From NCBI GenBank assembly GCA_958452935.1, contig CAUDVX010000006.1, forward strand, positions 1 through 64,000: 64,000 nucleotides of DNA, written 5' to 3'. Shown here in pieces: positions 27,523 to 35,069 of this stretch (its first letter is position 1; the number at the start of each line of letters is the position of its first letter). A program made the position numbers and the translations under genes. Under the pieces are notes generated by a model, which saw only the letters and a program-made list of their open reading frames with translations, was not told where the DNA came from and did no database searches. This stretch comes from an uncultured Collinsella sp. (GTDB lineage: Bacteria; Actinomycetota; Coriobacteriia; Coriobacteriales; Coriobacteriaceae).

Positions 27523-28300
27523 CGCGCTGCTTGAGCGCCTGGCGGCCCCGCCTGCGCGTGCTACGCAGGAGCGCTACCGCCACGAACTCAAATATCTCAT
27601 TAACGAGGGCGAGCACGCCGCGCTTGCCTGTCGCATGTCGCCGGTCTTTAAGCTGGACAAGCATGCACGGGCGGGCGGTTACACCATCCGCAGCCTGTAT
27701 TTTGACGACTACTGCAACTCGGCCTACGAGGAAAAAGACGCCGGTATCCTGATGCGCAAAAAGTATCGCGTGCGCATCTATAACGGCAGCGACAAGGTGA
27801 TTAAGCTCGAGCGTAAAAAGAAGTACGGCAGCTGGATCTACAAGGAGGATGCACCGCTCACCCGCGACGAGTTTGAGCAGGTCCTTGCCGGCGACTATGA
27901 CTTTTTGCTGCGCAGCCCGCATCAGCTCTGCCGTGAGTTCTATATCGAGTGCATCTGCAACATGATGCGCCCGCGCACCATCGTGGACTACGAGCGCGAG
28001 CCGTGGGTGATGGACGAGGGCACCGTGCGCGTTACGTTTGACATGAACGTGCGCGCCGCGGTGGGAAGCTTCGATATCTTTGATGCGACCTTGCCCGCGC
28101 TGCCGGTCTTGGAGCCCGGCAAACTAGTGATGGAGGTCAAGTTTACCGAGTTTTGCCCGCAGCTGGTGCGCGATTTGGTGCCGCCGGGTGCGGCCGAGCT
28201 CACGGCGGTTTCCAAGTACTGCCTGTGTTACGAAAAGACCGCCTACCTGCGCGGTTTTAATTACTGGGAATCGGATTTTGAGAACCGAGGGGATATTTAG
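27509..28300 (+). CDS. VTC-domain polyphosphate polymerase
   Basis: A 263-residue soluble protein with a VTC domain (PF09359), the tunnel-fold triphosphate enzyme that makes polyphosphate from ATP in yeast and some bacteria. Conserved pieces are RHELKYLI, IRSLYFDDY, KYRVRIYN, IKLERKKK, VDYEREPW, VRVTFDMNV and LVMEVKFTE, giving the basic tunnel residues and the metal-binding Glu. Its ATG overlaps the cotH end by 14 bases, so it belongs to the operon. Bacterial VTC proteins are often found next to CotH and DUF4956 genes. No SPX domain is present. Polyphosphate synthesis is inferred from the family. Confidence 0.87.
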   Translation: MRRASALLERLAAPPARATQERYRHELKYLINEGEHAALACRMSPVFKLDKHARAGGYTIRSLYFDDYCNSAYEEKDAGILMRKKYRVRIYNGSDKVIKLERKKKYGSWIYKEDAPLTRDEFEQVLAGDYDFLLRSPHQLCREFYIECICNMMRPRTIVDYEREPWVMDEGTVRVTFDMNVRAAVGSFDIFDATLPALPVLEPGKLVMEVKFTEFCPQLVRDLVPPGAAELTAVSKYCLCYEKTAYLRGFNYWESDFENRGDI

Positions 28301-28303
28301 ACC

Positions 28304-28969
28304 ATGAGCACCAGGGACTTTTTTAAGAACTCCGTCTTGGAGGCGTTTGGCCAGGTCGACCCTGCCAAGATCGGCCTGTCGCTGCTCGTGGCGCTCGCCA
28401 TGGGCATCCTGATCTACTACGTGTACAAGCGCTTTTTTACCGGCGTGGTGTACTCGCGCAGCTTTGCCGTGACGCTTGTGGGCACGTGCGTGCTCACCTG
28501 CATGGTGACGCTCGCGATCTCGACCAACGTGGTCATCTCGCTCGGTATGGTCGGTGCTCTGTCTATCGTCCGTTACCGAACGGCGGTCAAGGATCCGCTC
28601 GACCTGTTGTATCTGTTTTGGTCCATTACCACGGGTATCACAGCGGGCGCCGGCATGTACGCGCTCGTAGGGCTTGCGGCAGTGGTGATCGTCGTGATGA
28701 TCGCCGGCTTCGCTACGCACCAGGACAAGGTGCGCGTGTACATGATGGTTATCCACTATACGGGTCAGACCACGGGCGACGACATTGTGCGTGCCTTTGG
28801 CCGCACCAAGTTCACCGTTAAGTCTAAGACCATGCGCGGCGACAAGGTGGAGATGGCCGTCGAGGTGTTCTCGGACGGCGTGGACATGCCCTATGCCGAC
28901 GCCATCCGTGCGCTCGACGGCGTGGAGGACCTGACGCTCATCCAATACAACGGCGAATACCACGGATAA
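28304..28969 (+). CDS. DUF4956 membrane protein
   Basis: A 221-residue protein with three to four membrane helices followed by a soluble C-terminal domain of about 80 residues. The core SLGMVGALSIVRYRTAVKDP is the hallmark of DUF4956, a family commonly encoded beside VTC and CotH genes. The function is unknown; a role as membrane partner or channel for the VTC enzyme is plausible. The C-terminal region has a ferredoxin-like pattern (KVEMAVEVFSDGV). It is the last gene of the pel transcription unit, starting three bases after the VTC stop. Confidence 0.85.
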   Translation: MSTRDFFKNSVLEAFGQVDPAKIGLSLLVALAMGILIYYVYKRFFTGVVYSRSFAVTLVGTCVLTCMVTLAISTNVVISLGMVGALSIVRYRTAVKDPLDLLYLFWSITTGITAGAGMYALVGLAAVVIVVMIAGFATHQDKVRVYMMVIHYTGQTTGDDIVRAFGRTKFTVKSKTMRGDKVEMAVEVFSDGVDMPYADAIRALDGVEDLTLIQYNGEYHG

Positions 28970-28975
28970 CTTGGT

Positions 28976-28999
28976 TCCGGCGTTTTAATAAACGCCGGA
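28976..28999 (+). terminator. Hairpin after the pel-cotH-VTC-DUF4956 operon
   Basis: Ten-bp arms TCCGGCGTTT / AAACGCCGGA around TAAT begin seven bases after the stop. No T tract follows, so termination strength is uncertain, but the position at the operon end fits. Confidence 0.55.
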
Positions 29000-29104
29000 C
29001 CGCTCGACGCTGCGCGGGCATCTGCTCGACCAGGAATTCTATTTACTCAATTTGCTGGCAAGGCAGCTATCATGGTGCTTGTGAATTCGTTGTCAGGGGT
29101 GCTC

Positions 29105-30085
29105 GTGGTAAAGATGAAAGATGTGGCCGAGCTGGCGGGCGTTTCGAGCGCCGCCGTCTCGCGCTACCTCAACGGTGGATATATCTCGGCGGACAAGGCC
29201 GAGCGCATTAAGCAGGCGATTGAGCTGACCGGATACGTGCGGTCCAGCCAGGCTCGCGCGCTGCGCACCGGCTCTACCAAGCTCATCGGCGTCATCGTGC
29301 CCAAGATCAACTCGGAATCCGTGAGCCGCATTACCGCCGGCATCGGCCAGGTGCTCGGTCGTCGTGGCTACCAGATGTTGCTTGCCAATACCGACAATGC
29401 CCCCGATCGCGAGCTCGAATACCTCGATTTATTCCAAAACCACCCGGTCGATGGCATTGTGCTGGTATCAACCATGATTACCGACGAGCACCGTCGGGCG
29501 ATTGAATCGTGCCGTGTGCCCATCGTGCTGATCGGTCAGAATGTTGAGGGCGCGGCGTGCGTCTATCACGACGATTACGAGGCCGCCTTTGAGCTGGGCC
29601 ATGCGCTTGCGGGTCGCGTGGACGGCAAGATTGCCTATATTGGAGTTACCGAAGAGGACCGTGCGGCCGGTTATGACCGCCGTCGCGGTTTTGAGGCCGG
29701 CTTGCGCGCCGCGGGTAACCCGCTCGATGCCGCCTTGATTCGCCTGGGCTCGTTTACGCTCGACTCGGGCTATGGTGCGGCGCGTGAACTGCTTTCCGTC
29801 GACCTCGATGTTTCGTTTATCGCGTGCGCGACCGACACCATGGCGGCGGGCGCGCTGCGTGCCATCGATGAGGTTCGCGGCATGGGCGAGGGTATACACC
29901 GCGTGAGCGGTTTTGGCGACAACGCGTTTTTGCGCGCGCTGACGGGCGGCATTCCCACCGTGCATTATGGCTACCTGACCAGTGGCGTCGAGGCGACCAA
30001 TATGTTGCTCAACACGCTCGATGGCGTGGAGGGGGAGAGCGGTCTCAAGACGCTCAAACTCGGCCATCAACTTATGAATGTCTAG
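29105..30085 (+). CDS. scrR: LacI-family regulator, probable sucrose regulator
   Basis: A 326-residue LacI/GalR regulator: N-terminal helix-turn-helix MKDVAELAGVSSAAVSRYLN and hinge, then a periplasmic-binding-protein-like sugar domain (LIGVIVPKINSESVS; FIACATDTMAAGALRA). GTG 29105 is favoured because AGGGG lies at 29095-29099; an ATG at 29072 has no such site and ATG 29114 is possible. It precedes a sucrose PTS gene and a GH32 hydrolase gene, and two LacI-type operators lie between it and the PTS gene, so it likely represses them until sucrose-6-phosphate or a related sugar appears. The effector is inferred. Confidence 0.88.
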   Translation: MVKMKDVAELAGVSSAAVSRYLNGGYISADKAERIKQAIELTGYVRSSQARALRTGSTKLIGVIVPKINSESVSRITAGIGQVLGRRGYQMLLANTDNAPDRELEYLDLFQNHPVDGIVLVSTMITDEHRRAIESCRVPIVLIGQNVEGAACVYHDDYEAAFELGHALAGRVDGKIAYIGVTEEDRAAGYDRRRGFEAGLRAAGNPLDAALIRLGSFTLDSGYGAARELLSVDLDVSFIACATDTMAAGALRAIDEVRGMGEGIHRVSGFGDNAFLRALTGGIPTVHYGYLTSGVEATNMLLNTLDGVEGESGLKTLKLGHQLMNV

Positions 30086-30173
30086 GCTTTGGGCATGTCT
30101 GCCTGCCTTTGAGGCCCCTGTTTTTGCGGTAAAACTACCATTCGCCGGCTTTTTCCTACCGTTCACCCTACTA

Positions 30174-30213
30174 TGAAAACGATTACAGACATATGAAACT
30201 GAAAACGATTACA
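30174..30213 (+). promoter_or_regulatory. Two LacI-type operators upstream of the sucrose PTS gene
   Basis: The 14-mer TGAAAACGATTACA occurs exactly at 30174-30187 and 30200-30213, centre to centre 26 bp. Each is an imperfect palindrome around CG (TG.AA.CG.TT.CA), the usual LacI-family pattern. They lie 57-96 bases before the PTS start, on its likely promoter. Confidence 0.75.
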
Positions 30214-30269
30214 GTGTAAGTGTCAAAGGTAGTCGGGTGCGCATGCACCCGTTGGAGGAAAGGGAAGTC

Positions 30270-31670
30270 ATGGACTACCGCAAATCAGCCCAAGAGGTGC
30301 TCGACAACATCGGTGGCGCCGGCAACGTTGTTTCGGCCGCACACTGCGCCACGCGTCTGCGCCTGGTGATTGCCGATAACGCGAAGGTTGACAAGGAGGC
30401 CCTCGAGAATATCGACGGCGCTAAGGGCGTCTTTGAAGCCCAGGGCCAGCTCCAGATTATTTTTGGCACTGGCACCGTCAATAAGGTCTACGAGGAGTTC
30501 ATCGCGCTCAGTGGCGTCGAGGCTGCCACCAAGGCCGAGGTCAAGGAGGCCGCGGCGCAGCAGCAGAACATCTTTATGCGCGCTATTAAGGTGCTCGGCG
30601 ACGTCTTTGTCCCCATCATCCCTGCCATCGTGGCCTCGGGTCTGCTGCTGGGCATTATGAGCGCCCTCAACTTTATGGCCTCCAACGGCTTTATCGCGCT
30701 CGACACCAATAACTTTATCTACAAGATTGCCGACCTGGTCTCGGGCACGTCCTTTGGCATTCTGCAGATCCTGATCGGTTACTCCGCCGCTAAGGCCTTT
30801 GGCGCCAACCCGTATCTGGGCGCCGTTGTCGGTGGTGCGTTCATCAACTCCTCGCTACAGAGCGCCTACACGGTTGCCTCCGAGGGCGTGCAGACCATGG
30901 TCAACGTCATCCCCGGTGTGTACAGCTTTGAGTGGGTCGGTTATCAAGGCCACGTTATCCCCATCGTCATCGCCTGCGCTATTCTGGCCTTCCTCGAGAA
31001 GCGCCTGCACAAGATCGTTCCCGAGATGTTCGACCTCTTTGTGACCCCGCTCGTCTCGGTGTTCGTGACCGTGCTCGTGACCCTCGTTGCCGTCGGCCCC
31101 ATCTTCGTGTGGGCCGAGAACGCCATTCTCGGTCTGATTCAGGCCCTGCTCACCCTGCCCTTTGGCATCGGTTCCTTTATCGTCGGCCTGTTCTATGCCC
31201 CCACGGTCGTTACCGGTATCCACCAGATGTACACCGCCATCGATCTGGGCCAGCTCGCTCAGTACGGTGTGACCTATTGGCTGCCCATCGCCAGCGCTGC
31301 CAACATCGCCCAGGGTGGTGCCGCGCTCGCCGTTGCCTTTAAGACCCGCGATGCCAAGATCAAGGGTCTGGCGCTTCCTTCGGCCCTGTCCGCCTTCATG
31401 GGCATTACCGAGCCTGCCATCTTTGGTGTGAACCTGCGCTTCTTTAAGCCCTTCATCGCCGGCTGCATCGGCGGCGGTTGCGGTGCCCTGGTCTGCGCGC
31501 TCACTTCGCTGGCTGCCTCCGGCACGGGTGTTACGGGTGTCTTCGGTATCCTGCTGTGCCTGGCCCAGCCCGTGCAGTACGCGATCATGTTTGCGGTTGC
31601 CGCGGTCGTGTCCTTTGCCATCTCGTTTGTCCTGTACAAGGACGAGCCCAAGGCTTCCGAGCAGGCCTAA
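30270..31670 (+). CDS. scrA: PTS system sucrose-type EIIBC component
   Basis: A 466-residue membrane permease that imports and phosphorylates a beta-glucoside-class sugar, most likely sucrose. The N-terminal EIIB domain (residues ~1-85) has the phospho-acceptor Cys26 in AAHCATRLRLVI; the EIIC domain (~105-455) has about ten helices with the GITEPAIFG motif. There is no EIIA domain at the C-terminus and no EIIA gene nearby, so a general EIIA must act in trans. GGAGGAAAGGGAAG precedes ATG 30270. The GH32 hydrolase downstream supports sucrose; trehalose-type transporters have similar architecture. Confidence 0.88.
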   Translation: MDYRKSAQEVLDNIGGAGNVVSAAHCATRLRLVIADNAKVDKEALENIDGAKGVFEAQGQLQIIFGTGTVNKVYEEFIALSGVEAATKAEVKEAAAQQQNIFMRAIKVLGDVFVPIIPAIVASGLLLGIMSALNFMASNGFIALDTNNFIYKIADLVSGTSFGILQILIGYSAAKAFGANPYLGAVVGGAFINSSLQSAYTVASEGVQTMVNVIPGVYSFEWVGYQGHVIPIVIACAILAFLEKRLHKIVPEMFDLFVTPLVSVFVTVLVTLVAVGPIFVWAENAILGLIQALLTLPFGIGSFIVGLFYAPTVVTGIHQMYTAIDLGQLAQYGVTYWLPIASAANIAQGGAALAVAFKTRDAKIKGLALPSALSAFMGITEPAIFGVNLRFFKPFIAGCIGGGCGALVCALTSLAASGTGVTGVFGILLCLAQPVQYAIMFAVAAVVSFAISFVLYKDEPKASEQA

Positions 31671-31684
31671 GAGCTTTTGATTGA

Positions 31685-31719
31685 GGAACGCCCGCGGGCT
31701 GTATGCTCGCGGGTGTTCC
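31685..31719 (+). terminator. Hairpin between scrA and scrB
   Basis: Arms GGAACGCCCGCG (31685-31696) and CGCGGGTGTTCC (31708-31719) pair with one G-T wobble. No T tract follows, so it may act as a processing or partial-termination site that lowers scrB relative to scrA. Confidence 0.5.
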
Positions 31720-31776
31720 CCGCATCTGGCGCCGATCTTTGGCACCTTGTAACTTTCGATCCGTTAGGACTTTGAT

Positions 31777-33309
31777 ATGTCTAATGCACTCGGTCGCGAC
31801 CTTGCAAAGCTGGTCGCCGCTGTTGACGCCGCCGCCTCTGAGTGCGGTCATGGCGCGTATGGCCAGCGCTTTCATATTATGCCGCCCACGGGCTGGCTCA
31901 ACGACCCCAACGGTCTTTGCCAGGCGGGCGGCGTGTTCCACGCTTATTTTCAATATGCTCCGTTTGATGTTGAGGGCGGCGTTAAGGCCTGGGGTCATGC
32001 CACGAGCCGCGACCTTATGAACTGGGAGTATGTTGGCGCGCCGCTGCTGCCCGATGAGCCGTTCGACTGCCATGGCGTGTATTCGGGCTCCGCGCTTGCC
32101 GAGGACGGTCGCATTCGCGTGCTCTATACCGGCAACGTTAAGCTCCCCGATGCGGACGGCGTCTTTGACTATGTCAACTCCGGCCGTCGCGCCGATACCG
32201 TGTATGTCGAGAGCGCCGATGGACAGACGTTTAGCCAAAAGCGCGTGGTGCTGGCTTCCGAGGATTATCCCGAGGATTTGACCTGCCACGTGCGCGACCC
32301 CAAGGTGTGGCGTGACGCGGACGGGCGTTATCACATGGTGCTGGGTGCGCGTCGTCGAGTTGACGGGCCGCACGTCGAGAGCCGTTTTTGCGCCATGCAT
32401 GGCGAGGGTGCCGGACGCGATGTGGGCGAGATCCTGGTGTATGGCTCGGCCGATATGCTGAGCTGGGAGCTCGAGAGCCGCGTGTCTACGCCCGAGCGTT
32501 TTGGCTTCATGTGGGAGTGCCCGGGGTATCTGGAGATTGAGACGGATGGCGGTGTACCGGCGAAATGGCTGTCCTTCTCGCCCCAGGGGCTCGAGGGCGG
32601 TCGTTGGGACCGCGGTAACGTATACGCTGCTGGCTACATGCCTGTAACGGGCGACATTACCGGTGGTGTCGGAGCCTATGAGCTGGGCGAGTTCCGCCTG
32701 TGGGACGCCGGTTTTGACTTCTATGCTCCGCAGGAGTTTGCGTCCGAGGATGGTCGCCACATTCTGATCGGCTGGATGGGCATGCCCGATGAGCCGACCT
32801 ACGGCAACGACCCCACCGTGACGTGCGGCTGGCAGCACTGCATGACGGTGCCGCGTGAGCTTACAGCCGGTGCCGACGGCGTGGTGCTGCAACAGCCGGC
32901 GCGCGAGATCGAGCGCCATTATGCCTCGGTGCGTGTGGGGGAGGGCTCGTTGGAGGTTGCCGACGATACCTGCTTTGACGTTGTTGTCGACGGTGTCGAC
33001 GGCGCGTTTACCGCGATCGTTGATGGCGAGCTGAAGCTGGCGTTTATGCCCGCCGAGGGCGAACTGCCTTCGCGCTTTGAGATGCGATTTACCGATGAGG
33101 GTCGTGCTTCTGCCGGCTGCGGTCGTACTGTGCGCTGGGAGCCCGTCGACGAGGTGCGCAACGTGCGCATTGTCGGCGATGTCTCGTCGGTCGAGGTGTT
33201 TGTGAACGATGGCGCGCTCGTGTTTTCGACGCGCATCTATCCCGAGGCCTATGGCGTGACCGTTGACGCCCCGGGTGCGAGCGTGACCTATCACACGCTC
33301 AACATCTAG
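31777..33309 (+). CDS. scrB: Sucrose-6-phosphate hydrolase (GH32)
   Basis: A 510-residue cytoplasmic GH32 beta-fructosidase with no signal peptide. The nucleophile lies in GWLNDPNG (D43), the stabilising Asp in VRDPKVW (D174) and the acid/base Glu in MWECPGY (E247); a C-terminal beta-sandwich follows from about residue 360. It cleaves sucrose-6-phosphate delivered by the upstream PTS into glucose-6-phosphate and fructose. AGGA lies near ATG 31777. Length and motifs are complete. Confidence 0.92.
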   Translation: MSNALGRDLAKLVAAVDAAASECGHGAYGQRFHIMPPTGWLNDPNGLCQAGGVFHAYFQYAPFDVEGGVKAWGHATSRDLMNWEYVGAPLLPDEPFDCHGVYSGSALAEDGRIRVLYTGNVKLPDADGVFDYVNSGRRADTVYVESADGQTFSQKRVVLASEDYPEDLTCHVRDPKVWRDADGRYHMVLGARRRVDGPHVESRFCAMHGEGAGRDVGEILVYGSADMLSWELESRVSTPERFGFMWECPGYLEIETDGGVPAKWLSFSPQGLEGGRWDRGNVYAAGYMPVTGDITGGVGAYELGEFRLWDAGFDFYAPQEFASEDGRHILIGWMGMPDEPTYGNDPTVTCGWQHCMTVPRELTAGADGVVLQQPAREIERHYASVRVGEGSLEVADDTCFDVVVDGVDGAFTAIVDGELKLAFMPAEGELPSRFEMRFTDEGRASAGCGRTVRWEPVDEVRNVRIVGDVSSVEVFVNDGALVFSTRIYPEAYGVTVDAPGASVTYHTLNI

Positions 33310-33347
33310 GCGATTCGTCGCATATCGGCGCTATACTGCAGCCGTTG

Positions 33348-33385
33348 CCCACGATGCGGGGAACACCCGCATCGTGGGTTTTTGT
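33348..33385 (+). terminator. Strong intrinsic terminator after scrB
   Basis: Thirteen-bp perfect arms CCCACGATGCGGG / CCCGCATCGTGGG with loop GAACA (33361-33365), then TTTTTGTTT. It ends 21 bases before the next gene's likely start. A TATACT at 33332-33337 upstream of it could be a -10, in which case the hairpin would lie in that gene's leader. Confidence 0.88.
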
Positions 33386-33405
33386 TTGTGAAGGGACGGT
33401 GCCTT

Positions 33406-34398
33406 GTGGATGTACAGCAGCTAGAAGAGGCCTGGGCTGTAAGGGCCGGCGCGCGTGAGGCGCGTCTTGTTGCGGCCTCGCATGTGCCGGCGGCGCTGTC
33501 TCTGTTGGGGATTGTGCGCCCCGGTGACCGCCTGGTTGCGTTTGCCGATGACTTTGCCGATGCGTTTGCTCGTGGCTTTGATGGCTGCGATGTTGTGCTG
33601 GTTGGGGAGCCGTCGGCTGCAGTGTTTTCTGCTGCGTCCGAGGGCTTTGATGCTTCGTTTGATGCTGAGGGGCCGCACCTGTGGTGGTTTGTGAACACGA
33701 TCGGTGGCTTTGGCCTGCGCGTGCCCGATCTGCGCGCTCTGGGTCGTGCGGCTCGCGAGGCCCGTGCGCTGCTCGTGGTGGATAACACCGTGGCAAGCGT
33801 CTTTGGCTGCGATCCACTGCGTTTGGGTGCCGTCCTGTCGCTTGAGGCACTCGACCGTGCGTGCGCCGGTAAGGCTCCGCGTAAGCTCGTTACCGCTTCG
33901 GTGGCGCGCTCGCAGCTCAAACGCCATCGTGTGGATGCCGCTGCCGAGTGCGCGCATGCGCTGCTCGAGGGGTGCGGATTGGCCGCACTCGACTTGTCCT
34001 CCGATGAGGCTGAGGTTCTAGAGCACGGGCTCGACACGCTCGACATCCGCATGCAGGCACACTTCGACCGCGCGCGTGCACTGGCCGAGTATTTGGCCGC
34101 GAACGAGATGGTGCACGGCGTGCGCTATCCCGGGCTGACCTCGCATCCCGATCACGCCATCGCGACCGGCATCCTGGAGCACGGTTTTGGCCCGGCAGTT
34201 GAATTTGACCTTATCGAATGCAGCGCGGGCGAATTCTTCAGCATACTGCCAGACGAATTCCGCACATCGCCCGCCGGCGGCGCAACAACGCGCCTTTCGG
34301 CCCCACGCGGCAAGCAGGGGAGCACCATCCGTCTCTTCGCCGGCACCGACGACCCCTTGATCGTGGCCGCCACCCTAGACAACGCCCTCCGCAACTAG
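33406..34398 (+). CDS. Degenerate Cys/Met-metabolism PLP-fold protein
   Basis: A 330-residue protein related to cystathionine gamma-synthase/lyase enzymes. It keeps LLVVDNTVAS (DNT at 126-128), the C-terminal YPGLTSHPDH and a terminal STIRLFAGTDDP region like the family's LIRLSVGIED. Where the family has the PLP-binding SATK motif this protein reads LSLEALDR (144-151) with no lysine; the nearest lysines are K156 and K160 in GKAPRK. It is also shorter than the usual ~380-400 residues, missing part of the N-terminus. It may have lost transsulfuration activity or bind PLP differently. GTG 33406 follows AAGGGA at 33391-33396. It stands alone between a terminator and a long inverted repeat. Confidence 0.7.
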   Translation: MDVQQLEEAWAVRAGAREARLVAASHVPAALSLLGIVRPGDRLVAFADDFADAFARGFDGCDVVLVGEPSAAVFSAASEGFDASFDAEGPHLWWFVNTIGGFGLRVPDLRALGRAAREARALLVVDNTVASVFGCDPLRLGAVLSLEALDRACAGKAPRKLVTASVARSQLKRHRVDAAAECAHALLEGCGLAALDLSSDEAEVLEHGLDTLDIRMQAHFDRARALAEYLAANEMVHGVRYPGLTSHPDHAIATGILEHGFGPAVEFDLIECSAGEFFSILPDEFRTSPAGGATTRLSAPRGKQGSTIRLFAGTDDPLIVAATLDNALRN

Positions 34399-34416
34399 CT
34401 AAATCATCCTCGACTC

Positions 34417-34491
34417 CATAAGTTGCGGTGAAATAGGGATTGATTTACGGCTTTAACCGCATAAACAGTCCCTATTTCACTGCAACTTATG
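34417..34491. repeat. Long inverted repeat with 23-bp arms in a convergent gap
   Basis: Arms 34417-34439 and 34469-34491 pair over 23 bp with a single G-T wobble (core AAGTTGCGGTGAAATAGGGA) around a 29-base centre that can form a smaller stem. It fills the gap between two convergent genes. It may act as a terminator for both, or be one copy of a dispersed palindromic element. Confidence 0.75.
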
Positions 34492-34531
34492 AGAAGGGGT
34501 TGTGTGGCTATAAGGCCCCGTCCCAAATGGG

Positions 34532-34876
34532 CTACTCTTTGATGCTGGCGATGAGGGCGTTGGCTTTGGTGGCGATGACGTTGTTGATGTCGGCCTGCAG
34601 CTCCTCGTAGACCGCTATGGCTCGCTCGCCGGCGGGGGTGAGCGATGATCCGCGGGCGCCGTCTCGCTCGATGAGTTTGCAGCCCAGCTGACCTTCGGCC
34701 TCATTCACGATGCGCCAGGCCTTGGAATACGCCATGCCCATGCTCTTGGCGGCGCGGTTGAGCGAGTGCTCGCGGGCAATACCCTGCAGCAGCAAGACGC
34801 AGCCGTGGCCGAACACGCCCGGCAAATCCTTGTCGCACGCTTGAATGACCAACTTTGCCGTCGTCTTGTACTTCAT
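34532..34876 (-). CDS. ModE-like winged-helix regulator (DNA-binding domain only)
   Basis: A 114-residue protein matching the N-terminal domain of molybdate regulator ModE: GHGCVLLLQGIAREHSLNRAAKSMGMAYSKAWRIV is a LysR-like helix-turn-helix, and GCKLIERDGARGSSLTPAG the wing. There is no molybdate-binding MOP domain, so it may respond to another cue or need a partner. The start is ATG at 34876 (GTG 34885 is possible), with weak Shine-Dalgarno sites. It is transcribed towards the inverted repeat and lies divergent from guaB. Small ModE-like proteins are often annotated as LysR-family domains. Confidence 0.8.
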   Translation of the reverse strand: MKYKTTAKLVIQACDKDLPGVFGHGCVLLLQGIAREHSLNRAAKSMGMAYSKAWRIVNEAEGQLGCKLIERDGARGSSLTPAGERAIAVYEELQADINNVIATKANALIASIKE

Positions 34877-35069
34877 ACGCTCCACGTCTTCCCGCTAAAG
34901 TGTTTGCTGGGCAAACGCAAAGCCTGCGTCAAACCCTCGTGTGCTCTTCTTAAATCATGCATTGTAGCAGTCAAAGTGCGTTAAGATACTTCCCCAGTAT
35001 TGGGCGCCCAAGGTTGGGCTGGGTCCTACGAGGCCTGCAGCCGACCGGTCGCATGGAAAAAGGAGAAAC

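Noticed and set aside
31585..33294. Minus-strand open frame opposite scrB (569 codons) and similar ones opposite leuS, guaB, nusA and fakA
   Set aside because: All overlap well-supported genes, lack ribosome-binding sites and have shadow-like composition.
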